A DNA stretch of 64,000 nucleotides, taken from Letharia columbiana. Lineage: Eukaryota > Ascomycota > Lecanoromycetes > Lecanorales > Parmeliaceae. Below the pieces are notes generated by a model, which saw nothing but the letters and a program-made list of their open reading frames with translations, ran no database searches and was not told the DNA's origin. Both the position numbers and the translations under genes were made by a program. The stretch lies in contig NW_023501039.1 in NCBI RefSeq assembly GCF_014066305.1, positions 1,178,001 to 1,242,000 on the forward strand, written 5' to 3'. Below are positions 9,951 to 23,339 of the stretch, piece by piece (within the stretch, counting starts at the first letter, position 1; each line of letters opens with the position of its first letter).

Positions 9951-11943
9951 TTAGTATATATAAAAGAATAAGGTAGGGCTGAGCTTAAAAACCTTGAATT
10001 TGTATATGCAGCCAATCATCAATTCGGGGTTATTACGCCTTTTGGCTAGACTGACTAAGTCAGCCCGCTAGCCCTCTCGAGCTCCCTTATCAAAAATTTG
10101 TGTGTAGAAGTTTTACACTCTAAAATAACCAGCTCCCTACGGATGCTATTTCTTCATAATTTCGTAAATTGTAGAACTCGGTGTGCGCTTTCTAACGCTG
10201 TAAAAATAATGAAGTTTGGCCTACTATTGGTGGATTAAATGGATATTCAAATATGGTAGTCATGGTAGTCACACCAGACGCGTCCGGGATCGGATAATAA
10301 TCCTTCCACCTGTTTGTTATTCTTCCACCATTCTACCAATTCTACCAATTCTACCAATTCTATCAATTCCACCCCTCGCCCAATTAGAGCCCCTTACTGA
10401 CGCCCCCAGGCCACCCCTCAACGAATCCGCTACTACTGGCAATCGAGGCCGCAAGCGAGCCCAACAGCTACCTACTACTGCTCATAAACGCGTTGAAAGA
10501 CCCTCAAAAAGAGCGTTGAAAGGCCCTCAAAAGGTGCCCGAACGGATACGTCCTCCCCTACATACTCCTCCCAAGCCAGCGATAGGTGGGTTAAACTAAC
10601 ATTCAAATATTGTAGTCACACCAAACGCGTCCGGGATCGAATAATAATCCTTCCACCTATTTGTGTAACCATTCTTCTTCCACCATTCTACCAATTCTAC
10701 CAATTCTTCCCCACTGCATTAAGGAGTAAGAGGAGGAACTACAACAGGCAAATGCGGAGAACACTGCGGAGAAACCAAGCGGCAACAAGGCCACCATCGT
10801 CAAGAACACGGCTCAGCTCTCCAAGATCCCACGTCATATGCTCTCCACGGTTCCACATCAAATCATCACTCAGCAAGCGGAGAACACCACTGCAACTTGG
10901 CCGTTCCACATCAAATCATCACTCAGCAAGCAGAGAACACCACTGCAACTTGGCCTGTCATCCCCACTACATTGAGGAGCAAGAGGAGGAACTACAACAG
11001 GCAAATGCGGAGAACACTGCGGAGAACACTATGGAGAACACTGCGGAGAAACCAAGCGGCAACAAGGCCCCCAGCACCAAGAACACGGCTCAGCTCTCCA
11101 AGATCCCACGTCATATCAGTTATCCACTCAGTCAGCCACTCAGCTAGCCACTCAGTCTGATACTCTACAAGAGGAGGAGTAAGACGAGGAACTACAACAG
11201 GCAAATGCGGAGAACACTGCGGAGAAATCAAGCGGCAACAAGGCCACCATCGTCAAGAACACGGCTCAGCTCTCCAAGATCCCACGTCACATGCTCTCCA
11301 CGGTTCCACATCAAATCATCACTCAGCAAGCGGAGAACACCACTACAACTTAGCCTATCATCCCCACTACATTAAGGAGTAAAAGGAGGAACTACAACAG
11401 GCAAATGCGGAGAACACTGCGGAGAACACTATAGAGAACACTGCGGAGAAACCAAGCGGCAACAAGGCCACCATCGTCAAGACAGCTCTCCAAGGTCCCA
11501 CGTCATATGCTCTCCACGGTTCCACATCAAATCATCACTCCGAAACGATGCATATTTGGACGAATTGAAACCGTCCGATGTCTACAGCTATTTCATTATT
11601 CGAAAAATTTCACTGCGGTAGGAGATATTGTGGGATTCACACCACTAATTGGCACGTTGTCTCCATTTCTTTCCGGTATTTCGATACTTCTTGCCATAAG
11701 GACATGGCCTTTCTCTATTTTTTGTAGGCAATTATTACACCTTCCTAATTAGGCCTTAGCGCGCCTCTCTCCACACATATGTACCTATATACTATATAGA
11801 TTAAATCAATTTTATAGTGGTGAAAGTAGGTCAAAAACGTACAGCAAGCGATCAGAGTTCGATTTGACTTAGGGCTAGGGCTAAAATTCGATTTGACTTA
11901 GAAAATTCCAACTCCATGAATTTAATTCATGGGTCTTTACTTG
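9951..11943 (+). mobile_element. Non-autonomous Helitron copy B (2.0 kb)
   Basis: The 5' end is TTAGTATATATAAAAG (TC with the C changed to T, consistent with RIP at CpA) after A at 9950. The 3' end is hairpin plus CTTG at 11940-11943, followed by T. Deleting it rebuilds TAAATAATAA|TTTAATATA, found intact in ATR1 elsewhere. It is the least mutated family member, with many CpA and TpG retained. Tandem units start near 10723, 10976, 11175 and 11376; one of these holds an extra ~53-bp internal duplication. The open frames at 10216-10599 and 10752-11160 are frames through the 5' region and the array, without recognisable domains. Confidence 0.85.
10723..11510. repeat. Tandem array in Helitron B, about four units of 200-253 bp
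   Basis: This is the same unit family as in Helitron A, with GGAGTAAGAGGAGG anchors near 10723, 10976, 11175 and 11376. Units alternate between two second halves: the CTCTCCACGGTTCCACATC type and the CACTCAGTCAGCCACTCAG type. Copy number therefore differs between the two Helitrons, as expected if the array expands and contracts within the element. Confidence 0.8.
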
Positions 11944-12294
11944 TTTAATATAAAATTATAAAAAATATATAATATAAGATCTTAAAAAGTTAAATCGTAT
12001 TTTTAATAATAATAATTTTATTATTATTTAATTTCTTTATAGTATTCTTTATATTTATTTATTATATTTTTTTTTATAATATTATTAATATAATAAAGAT
12101 AATAAATTAAGTTATAATAGTATTCTTCGCTTATTAAATAATAATTTAATATAAAATTATAAAAAATATATAACGTAAAATTTTAGAGAGTTAAATTATA
12201 TTTTTAATAATAATAATTTTATTATCGCTTAATTTCTTTATAATATTCTTTATAATATTCTTTATAATATTCTTTATAATATTCTTTATATTTA
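11944..12294. repeat. ATR1 copy 2, continued
   Basis: The sequence continues the 9884-9950 fragment and contains two more ~200-bp blocks. It ends in a short sub-array of ATAATATTCTTTAT-like units (about 12238-12294). It is interrupted at 12294 by an LTR element; the last five bases ATTTA (12290-12294) are repeated after that element at 31953-31957. Confidence 0.75.
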
Positions 12295-12426
12295 TGCTAG
12301 AAGCAATGGTCTGATTAATGTAATAAGACTTGATTGATTCTATCTTAGGAGAATCTACTTGCTAGAATATGTAAATTATATTAAGGCCTTAGCCCTGCTT
12401 GACGAAAGCCCTTACTTCCCCTAATA
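12295..12426 (-). repeat. 3' LTR of gypsy element 1
   Basis: It starts TGCTAGAAGC and ends CCCCTAATA, where the terminal CA appears changed to TA. It aligns over its full 132 bp with the LTR at 31821-31952; most differences are transitions. Confidence 0.85.
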
Positions 12427-12479
12427 AGATGCCGGCAATAAAAGAAAAACGTAACGTTTTTGTTGATAAGCTAAAGTTA

Positions 12480-15400
12480 AAGCAGAAGCATAAAGTATAT
12501 AAGGATTCTCAAGAATCCGTAATCCGCTGACTTCTTCGTAATACTGTTCCTTCTAAAGCTTTCACCGAAATTTCCACTCTTATCAACCTCTGTTCTTATC
12601 GAGGATCTTCTAAATGAGATCCTAAAGCTTCTTCCACACGAAGATCTGACTTTCTCGAGGAAGGAGCATTAGGAGAAGTTAAAGCTAGCGTTCCTGAACG
12701 AGATTTCGAAGTTTCTTTCGGCGTCGTTCCCGAACGAGATTCTGATGCTTCCTCCAGGAGTCGCGGCGGCGTCGTTCCTGAACGAGATTCTGATGCTTCC
12801 TCCAGGAGTCGCGGCGGCGTCGTTCCTGAACGAGATCCTAATGCTTCCTCCAGGAGTCGCGGCGGCGTCGTTTCTAAATAAGATCCTGAAGAAATAGCCG
12901 GCGGTGCTGCTCCGATATACTTATTCTTATAGTCCTAAATCAATTCTCGAGCATTGCCGAGATTCTTAATGTTTATTCACTTATTATGCTATAGTCTATA
13001 GCCTTTCCACTTAATGAGATACTTGATAGTAAAACTATAACCTTTAGTAACGACGCGCTTATTTAGAAGTTGGTTAAGTTTATAAGATTTATTAATAGGG
13101 GTATTCCCTTTGACGAAGATCGATAAAGGCTTATTCGGGTGAGGCTGTGACCGAGGGTAAGGATTAGTGTAAGGGTCTAGATAAGATTTTAATTGCGTTA
13201 TGGTGAAGACTGGATATACTCTTTAGATGTTGGGAATATAGAGTCGATAAGCTAGGCGATCTACTCGCTCGATGATCTTAAAAGGACCTACGAACTATAA
13301 ATTGTATTTTCTTCTAGTAAGCTAAGTAGTAGAAATATTATATTTACGATAAAGGCGTAGTAACGCGTAATCTTCTTAATGAAAGAACTAAGACTAATAT
13401 CTTTAATTATAGTAGAATTTAGAATATATCTAGGCGAAGGCGATAGCATCGAAAGCTTCTAAGCGAGCGACGTTATTTGATATTAACTACTTCTTATAAG
13501 TATCGAGATCTAAAGATTAATTAAGTAAGAAATTATAGGTAACCTTATTAGAAGGCTTATCGAGAGGAGTAGAAATAGCGTTATTATAAGCTGCTTAAAT
13601 AGCGAGAATAGTTCTTAGCCACTCGATGATATTGTTAAGAGTCGACATCTAGAAGCGTAACGCTATCTTAATCGTTTAATTAATACGCTCGCTACTTCTG
13701 TTAGTCTATGGATAATATATTATCGAATATAGTAGCTTAATATTAAGCTTGACGAAGAGGGCCTTTTAGAAGTTACTAAGAAACTTTCGATCTCGATCGA
13801 ATATAATTTATTTAGATAGACCTTAATTGATCTTCTATAGACGTCGAAGAAATCGTAGAGCTTAATCTTCGGCGCTAAATGTGGACTTGTTAGAGATTAA
13901 AGTAACCTTTCGAGAGAACTTGTTAATTACTAATATAATAATATTATAACCCTTCTTAGATTTTAGTAACGCAAGAATGAAATCGATTGTTAGCGTGTGA
14001 AATAGTATCGGCGGTGTTAGAATAGGCTATAAGGATTTATTAGATAGATATCGGGGTATCTAATAGAGCTAATACTATAGGCAATATCGGATATAATCTC
14101 GTAGTTATCTCGTAAGGCTGCGAATATATTATTGATGAGATATACTTTTCTAGCATTTAGCGAAACCGATATAACTTTTAGAATACGCGATTTTCAGGAA
14201 TATAATAACGCATAATTCGGGGATATAAAGCCTTCTCGGCGTGAAAGTATAATTACCTATAGAAGCGTCAACCTTCTAGATAAATTTAGTATTATTACGC
14301 ATGAAGGGAAGTAATGTAGTATTCTCGTCGACCTTTTCGTTAGCATTTAGGGTAATAAGAACCTTCTATTATGTCGAGTCTTTCTAATAATCGTTAAGAA
14401 GCTATTAACGTAGCTCTGGATTTAACTCGACAAGTAAGATAGTCGTATAAGCGTGTTTATAAAGCATATTAAGTTCGCCTTTAGTATCGTATTAATAGGC
14501 GGCTACTTCAGCAGTAATAGCGGAATTAGAAAGCCTCGATAAAGCGTTAGAAATAATGTACTTCTTTTCTAGCTTATAACGAAATTCAAGATTCTTAAAT
14601 TACTAGATATATTTCGAGATATATATAAGGCGTAAGTTTAACTTAATAGTCGATAACGTTATTAAAGATATTTATTTAATAATCCTTAGAGCGAAATTAT
14701 AATTTATATATACGATCGTTTTAGGAGCTAATTCTATCATGTATCTAGTTTTTCGAAGTATCTAAATAATTTCAGTTATTTTAAGTTCCGTCGATTAATA
14801 TCTAGTTTTAATATCCTTAAGAAGTCGGCTGAGAAATAGGATTAATTATACTTGAGAGCGCTTAAGATAGTATTTAACTAGCTTGCCTTTAACGTAATAT
14901 ACTATAGCGTCAATATCAAATTAACTAATATTAAGATTCACGTATAGTATCTATTTCTCATTAAAATAAACTAGAAACGACGGTGATAATAAAGTTTTCT
15001 AAAGCTTCTAAAAAGCCGTTAGCTTAATAATAGTAAGCTTCTTAAGTATTAATCGAAAGGCGAAGTTCTTTCTTTTCTACTCGAATCTCGACGAGGTAAT
15101 AAGCATAATAGTCTTTCGATCTTATAGAGATTTAGTGATAATAGCGTAGCCTTTAATGTAGTCATATAATCAATTAGTTATACCTAGATAGATTTCTAGC
15201 TTAGAGAGCGTCTTCGGGAATAAAATCTTCGCGATTATCTATAGCTTATCCTCGACGATTTAAAGGTCTAAAAAGTTAACCTTTTATCTAAGTAGCTGAA
15301 CTAAGAGATATTTAAGAAAAGTCTTAGAAGAATTCACGAAAATATCTGACTTTATAAAGAGATTGAAGACTTATTATAGATATATAATGTACTTCGATAG

Positions 15401-17509
15401 AGATCTGAAGTAAATAACTATATCGTCGATATATACTCTAGTAAATATAAAGCGGCGTAGGAGTTAATCAATTTATCTCTAAACGTAGATAAGAGAGTTC
15501 TTATAGTCTATAACTGCTATATTAAACGTTTTCTAACCTCGATAGCTAATAACAATAAGCTTATAATGATTTTATATATAAACTCGCTATTGATAGAAGA
15601 AGCTTACGCAATCGACGATACTAATATATTAATAATCTCTTATAAAATCTATTAAATCTAATTGAAGAGATAGAGAATATATATTAATTTGAGTAATGGC
15701 ATTCAGACCGCGAATATCTATAATAGCATATTCTTTCCGAGATCCGTTAAGTATAGTTCTTCAAATTACGAAGATTGAAAAACTAAACGAGATAACTTGA
15801 TTAGTTTAACTTAATCTTTCTTAGTTATAAAGCTTATTGAAAGTCTTATTAACAACTTTCTTGACTTTCGAGCTGAGAGGATACACTCTAATAGTCTTCG
15901 ATACTTACTATTTTTAATTAGATTTTAAAGGAATACGCATTTACTTATGCTTCGATAGATTGGCGAAGCTATCTTCTTTCTAAAGTAAGGGGAATTCCTT
16001 CGCGATTGCTTTAATTTCTAAGTAGTCGTTATAAACAATAACTTCGTTTAATATAATGAAGTCGGTGAAGGCTTTAGTAACGGTAATTTCCGAGGTTGCG
16101 AAAGCTAAAATCATGAAAGCTAGATTTATGGCAACCGGCGGGTTAGTAGTTGTTGATAGAGTTATATTACTATCGGAAATGCCTAAGATAATACTATAGA
16201 ATACGATAGCTAGTAGAGCGATAGCGGAAGTAATAACGATCTTATTAAAAACCTTTTTAATTTAGCTTTTCTGATATTTCTTCTAGAATCGACGACTAGC
16301 GAGATTAACGATGTTATTTTTCCCGAAAGTAATATAATAGTAGTTATCGAATTCAGCTTCTTAGATAATTTTTAAGCGAAGGTTTCGAGGTACCTTAACT
16401 TGGTAATTCGAATTATTCTTCGCTAGAATGGTAATAAGAGATGAGTCGATAAAGTAAGCGAAGAGAGTAAGATTCACTTAGTTAGGCTCGAAAAAGAAAT
16501 TACGATCTAAAAGGCTAGCGTAATATATAGAAATTTAAGCTTGAGAATATAAAGAAATAATAATAAATTTCTTCGTATGAATTAAATAAATGACTACTCG
16601 ACTTTTAATACGTATTTCGATAGGTACTATAATATCGCAGCTATTAATTATTACCTTAGATTAAAAAGTAAGAATATCGATCTTTTCTAATATTATAATA
16701 TTCTAATTAATTAAGATATTTGCTTTAAGATTATCGACGAGATAGATCTCTTAAGAAGTAAGCTTCGCTATACTTTTCTTATTAGAGAGATATAGTAACG
16801 TAATTACATATTCGAAAGTTTTATACTTATTAGACTTAATTTCACGTATAGTAATAAAACTAGTCATAGTTCTAATAGTTAGGCTAGAATCTATTTTAGC
16901 GAGAAATTTACGATTTATTAAGATAACGAAGCAACTAGTATCTAAGTAATCAGTCTTAGCTTTCTTTTCGAGAAGTAATTAGACGACTGCTATAATATAG
17001 TAATACTATCAAAAAGCCTAATTAGTGCCAACCTCAGGCGTGGAGTTAAATAACGACTCGATAATCTTCTTAACGACTTAAGTAGTATGTACTTCGAAAA
17101 CTACCATTTCTATAGCAGCGGGTACTTCGACAGCTACTGGAAAAGCGGAAGGATCTTTACTTAAAAATCCCGGGTATAAGGAGGGTTTTACTCGACGACC
17201 TTTTTCGGTATTGCCGAGATAACTATATAGTTTATTTCTAAAAGGGAAATTTATTAAGTAACGCCGATATTGATAGGTAGATAAATTGATAATAATAGCG
17301 CCTGCGAAGTAATCTTTAGTCTTATCTTTCTAGCGAGGCTGATAGTAGTTAAGGTCTTCGTTAGCGTAATAGTTTTTAGTTTTTTATTATTATAAACCTT
17401 TCTTCTATAAAGTGTTAGATTCGACGTCGTTAGTAGCTATTAAAGACTCTTCTTCGATAGCTTAATAGATAGTTTTCTATTAACGTAAAGGTCGTTACTA
17501 GTTATAATT
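12480..17509 (-). pseudogene. pol: Degenerate gypsy pol: protease, reverse transcriptase, RNase H, integrase, chromodomain
   Basis: Minus-strand translation with RIP-type stops shows domains in gypsy order. An RT active-site motif YIDD sits in VYIDDIVIY near 15440-15415. RNase H-like sequence follows. An integrase catalytic region contains DRDRKF near 13800-13765, with the later HPQTDG-type motif degraded. A chromodomain-like IKYLIKWKGY lies near 13030-12990. The catalytic YIDD pair is still intact, but dozens of TAA/TAG codons break the frame. Such pols make cDNA and integrate it; the chromodomain directs integration to heterochromatin. Confidence 0.8.
12722..12885 (-). repeat. 48-bp coding tandem repeat near the 3' end of gypsy 1 pol
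   Basis: Units start at 12722, 12770, 12818 and 12866, so the period is 48 bp (16 codons); three units are complete. On the minus strand one frame encodes an Arg/Glu/Ser-rich 16-residue repeat. The array is unusually GC-rich (CGCGGCGGCGTCG) for this AT-rich block. It lies downstream of the chromodomain and so would form a repetitive C-terminal tail. Confidence 0.75.
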
Positions 17510-17514
17510 ACTAG

Positions 17515-17724
17515 CCGAAAAGATATAATATATCTTATAAAATATTTCATATTAAGTGATATTATATCGTACCCGAATATAATATAAGTAAAGTCGAATA
17601 TCATTTCATTTTTCTGGTATAGGTTCGGGATCTTGACGGGATATCTTACGATATAATATATTTGTAATATTATATTATGAAATAATATATATATAAGATA
17701 TATTAATTGAAATTTCTATATTTA
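17515..17724 (+). repeat. Left terminal inverted repeat of the 12.2-kb element
   Basis: Aligned with the complement of 29492-29690, it shows conserved blocks at the tip, around GGATCTTGACG, around TTACGATAT, and at the inner edge (AATTTCTATATTTA). Overall identity looks like roughly three quarters, reduced by independent RIP of each arm. Confidence 0.75.
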
Positions 17725-17999
17725 TAGAATAATCCGACTAAGATATATAGAATATATTTATTCTTCTTTATTAAGAGAGAGGGAATATAAAGAGTAATCT
17801 AATATAGCTATTTATCTTTTTATTAATAGTAATAATTAGAATAATAATTAAAACTATAAGCGTCTTTATTCTTCTTCTTAAAATTATAATATAAAAGAAT
17901 ATTTTAAATTTTAAATCTTTAAATATTATAAGAATAAAATTCTATAATTATCTCTATTTATATATTTATTTTAACGCGTTAAATAAGCTTAATAAACTT

Positions 18000-20900
18000 T
18001 ATATTTATTCTTCTCTTAAATTCTCCGCTACTCTTCTATTCTACTCTATCGCGATTCTTTTAAATATCTTAAATTTATCTTTATCTAATTAAACTTATTA
18101 ATTATTTATAAATAAATTCGCTTTTCGAGTTATCTTAGATCTCTTTATTAAAACTAGATCTATTATTATTAATCTTCTCTAATTATAAATCTATTAATTA
18201 TTTCTCTATATATTATAGAGTATTAGCGATATATCTTAATAAACTTATAAATATTAGACTTATCGAAGTACTTTTTATAAGCTTATTATCTTTATTAATA
18301 TAATTATTATAATTATTAACTAAGTTTTTATATAAAGCACTATTAACTCTTTTAGTCTAATCTAATATACTAAGATCTTCTTTAAAATTAAGTCTAATCT
18401 ATTTAAGCTTATTTTCTTAATACTTCGTATAAAGAATTATTATTAGAGTATAAAATATCGTTAGTGAATAATACTTTTAAGTATTATAATATCTTTTAAT
18501 TATTAAGAAGTATCGCTTATACGTAATAGTCTTCGCGAGAGAATAAAGAATATTATAAGTTATTCGAGCGATTATAGCGTATTTAGGCTTTAATTTCTTT
18601 TATTATTTTAGAATTAAAAGGTTTACTAGATTATTAAAAGAAGCTTTATAAAGATTAAAGATAAGATTATAATTAGAATAATAACTAGAAAACTTATTAT
18701 TTCATTTATATCACTAAAGCTAATTATATCTATCCTCGTTATTTAAATTCTTAATCTCGGATTTTATCGCTTAATTAAGCGTATTTTTATTCGATTAATT
18801 TATTCGCTTAGCTCTTTATAATTAACTACTTATATTAATATTTTAATAATTTTAAAATATTCTTTTAAGCGCTTTCTAATAAATCTTCGTCTATAACTTC
18901 TCTCTAATATTAATCTTTTAATTTAATTTCTTTAACTTTATATTATTATAACTTAGATATAAAAGCGTAGCTTATTTATATAAATAGTTTAAATTTAATT
19001 AAATTCGACTATAATAAATAGTTAATTTCTTATAAGCCGCCTTAAAAGCTTTAAAAAATTCTTTTTTTTAAGAAATTCTCTTTCTTCTTAATTTTCTAAG
19101 CTCTTTATCTATATAGTTAAATAAATAATTATAAACGTTAAAGACGTAATAAATTATAACCTTCTTTTCTCTATTTATTAATTTTATAAATTTATAAAAA
19201 GATCTAATAAGCTAAATTAAATATTAAATCTATTAGAAATTAATTAAAAATTATTTAAACGCTTAGACTATAATTTCTATTTATAATTATTTTTTATTAC
19301 TTAATCTTAAGTAGATAGTTAATCTATTCTTTAAGAAATATATAATATTAATATAAAGAAGTAGAGCGCGGATTAATATCTAATAAATTAAATTCTAGCG
19401 AGTCTTAATATTCTAAAAAAGCTTAAGAGAGTATTTCTAATAATATTACTTTTTTTTAGAAGATTAATATTCGTCTAATATTAAAACGTTTTTATCTTAA
19501 AGCCGTTTAGCTTATAATATAAAAAAGATCTCTTTATACTAATCGCTAATATTAATATATATAACGATTTTTCGAATTTTAATATAATTAATAATATAAT
19601 AATTAGAATAATAATAAAAAATATTATATCTTTACTAAGGTTATCGATAGATCGATTATATTTATTTAAACTTAATTCTTATCTTCTTTATTACCTTAGC
19701 TTCTCTAAAATTTCTTATTTATTAAAATAATCTTAATATTATCTAGAAGTTCTTTTAAGATTAATTAAATAATATACGCTATATAGAGAATATATTATAA
19801 ATAATTTAAGAACTTAAATTCTTTAATATTAAGCGGGTTCTCTATTATAAAAATAAAAAGATAAGTAATTAAATCTTCGAAGAGTGTGTTATTATTATTG
19901 GCGTTATTAGTTATAAGTTTAAATATATAATTTTAAATCTTATATTTCACGAGAATTAGATTAATAATACTTATAAGTTTCTAATTAGTATATTTATCTT
20001 TAATATATTTAAAATCTATAAAAATCTTATATTATTACTAGTTAATATTAATAAAAAAGATTAGAATTATTATAAATAATTAGCGATTATAAGATAATTA
20101 ATAATTTAGAGTTAGAGAGATTTTAATATTATCGACTAGTAAATTCTTTAATAATCTTATCTCTAGCTCTATAGCTTTTCTTATTAATTAATTCTTTATA
20201 ATAGATATTAATTTTAATTATATATTAGAGTCAAGATAATATAAGAGTTATAATATCTTAGAATTATTAGTAATCGTAAATAGAATATCGATATTTACGA
20301 TTTAGCGATAAAATTATTTCGAGAAGTCTTCGCGTATAAGCTTTCGACTTTTTAGTATTATAAGAGAATCTTAATATTATCTTTTCTAGAGTAAATAGTA
20401 AATTAAATATTTTATTTATCGTTTTATTTATTAATAATCTATATCGTCTAATTTAAAAATATATCTAATTTTTATAATTATTAATTAGATTCGTTTATTA
20501 TAAATTACTTAAATTAGATTTCTTAATATATTTCTTAAATTTAATATATACTATTATATCGCTTATTTTATAATCTATAAATAAGTAAATTAGAATCTCA
20601 TTATAATAACGATAAATAATATGTAACTCTCCGAAACCGACGAGCGTATATTCGTTAAATTATATTTACTTTTAAGATTTTCTAATTTTTAAATTCTAAT
20701 AAATAAGCTAATAATCGCTATTAAGTTTAAATTAATTCTATATAGTCTATACTATCTTTATTTATTATTATATTTATTATTTTTTATTATTAATATTAAA
20801 AAGAAAGTAAGGTTTATTACTATCTTTATATCGAAATATACTTATTAATATCTTATACTAAGTATTATTAATTAAGAAAGTTAAGTCTACGCTAAATAAA

Positions 20901-23339
20901 GGTCTAGTTAATATCTTAAAATTAAGACGTTTAAAGAGAAATTAAAAGAGATACGTAAACGAATAAAATATTAGAAATAAAATGAAATTAATATTTAATA
21001 TATAAATCCTATCTTCTTACTATAATAGAAACTCACACCGCTTTAATAACTTATATCGCTTTAATAATATATTACTATATTATTTCTAATATTTTAAATT
21101 AGAGATTAATTTTTTCTAATTAGCGTTATAATTAGCGGCTATATATTTAAGAGTATATAATAATACTAATATAGAATTAATATTTAATTTAATTAATTTA
21201 AAACTCTAATTAGCTTAGCTATTAACGCTTTTCTATTTAATATAATATATACTTAATTCGCTTTAATACTACTTATTTACCGCTATATTATTTTAAATAT
21301 TAGAATTAAGAATTATATTTTTTTAATTAATATTCTAATTATTAGCTATATTAATAAGAGCGTATATTAATATCTTAAAATTATTAAATAAATTTTATTA
21401 GATATTAATATAGAATTAGAATTTAGCTTAGACGCTTTAATAATTTAATTAGCTAAACTAGTTATTATCTAAATCTTTTATATATAAAAATTAAACCTTT
21501 TATTACGCTAAGATTATTTTTAAATCTCGAGATCTTTTTTATTAATATAACTCTTTCTTATTCGAGTAATATTATAATATCTTTTACTCGAGTATTAAAA
21601 TATTAAAGTATTATATTCTTCGCTTTTAATTAGACGATCTCGTTTTTAAATTAATATTTTTAATTTTATAAAAATAATAATTAGTTTATTATAGGCGAAG
21701 GCGAAAAAGGAATAATATCTTCTTCTATCTTTAGAGTAGAAGAAGAGAAGAGAGTAAATAAATTAATTATAAGTTATAAACAACCCGGCGTCTAAAAATA
21801 ACGAATTAATAAAATTATAATATTAAAATAAAGAGCTCTTCTTATAATTAGTGAATATAAAATTAAATAGAAATTAATTAGATTAATAAGATTATCTTTA
21901 GTAGATATACCGCGTATATAAAGGATATCGAAATATACGAAATATGTATGAAATATAAGAGGGGGCGTATATATGCAGCTATGAATATCTAAAGTATATT
22001 TAAAATATAGAAAGAAGCGCTTATATATAGCTCTACGATATGTATTAGTAAAAAAGAAGTTAATTTTTTTTCTAATTAGCTTTCTAATTAACGTTTAGAC
22101 TTAATCTATCTTTAAATAGTATTTTATTCTAATAAGATTTTAGTTATATAATATTAGTTAGCTCGATAACGAATATTTAATATTATTCTTTTCTAATTTA
22201 TCCTCTTCTTTTTTAAAAATTCTTTTTATTATTATAGTAATTATATTATAGTACACTCGTTTATTATAATACTATTTATATCTAAAGAAAATAAAATTAT
22301 TTTCTCTATACTCTATAGTTAAATTAAATTAATAATATTATTTTTATAAAGTAAGTATACGTCTAATAGCGCTATATCTCTTAATACGATAATTAATTAT
22401 AATATTAAATATAATTCGTTAATATATAGTATTATTATCTATTAAAGCTATTAACTCGATAATTACGAAAGCTTAGAAAATTCTTAATAATTTATTAACT
22501 ATTAATTTAGACTTATTTAAATTATCGAAGTAAAGTAAAGATAAGACTTCGCGAAGGTAAAAATTAGAAGATTATACGCGAAGTTTAAGAAGTATAGCTA
22601 TAAATAAGAAAAGTGCGTAATTATATTAATTACGTATATCTAAATTAAATAGTAAATTAATTATATATACTAATTATATTATTATTAATTAGACTTTAAA
22701 GCTTATATATTAAAGAAAATTCGCGAATTATAAAAATTAACGAACTTAATTATTTTTTAAATCGTATTTACTTAAGTAATAAAGGAGATCTTAATTTATA
22801 TAACTTTAAATTTAATTAATTCGCTTCGAATTTAATTCTTTATACTATACGCACTTTAAGAAGTTATAAAGATAAAATTAGCGAGTAATTTTAATAATAT
22901 AACTTACTTTTTAATAATTGTAAATAAAGAAAATTACTAACTAATATCTAGCGGCTTAATTATATATATTTTATATAAAAAGAATTACTTTATAATCGAA
23001 AGATATATAGCTTTTTAAATAATTATAATAAGATATAAGCTTATAAATAATAATATAATATTATTAAAGTCTAGACGTAGTTTTTATAAAAAGAAAATAT
23101 ATAATAAATAAAAGGAAAACTATTCTAAGTTAAGAATAAGATATTCTAATTATTATTCTATTTATTACGCTTAATTAATAATATTTAGCTATTATACTTA
23201 ATCTAATAACTTTATATATTTTATATTTATAAAATAAAACTTTTTAAATTAATTTAAATATAGATATATATTTATAAAAATATCACTACTTTAGTGAAAG
23301 AGGCTTCTTATTCTAAAATCTATATTAAATTAAAGATCG
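18000..23339. other. Left interior of the 12.2-kb element, RIP-closed, no identifiable gene
   Basis: Plus-strand frames over 18000-20000 run for long stretches with only RIP-type stops, suggesting an old coding region rich in Ser, Thr and Pro codons, but no conserved motif could be named. Around 21720-22040 there is a small patch with more G and C. No intact reading frame is present. Confidence 0.35.

Noticed and set aside
10216..11160. Open frames in Helitron B as genes (Arg/Pro-rich and Gln/Asn-rich)
   Set aside because: They cross the tandem array, whose units are not a multiple of three, and other copies do not keep them open. No domain is visible.
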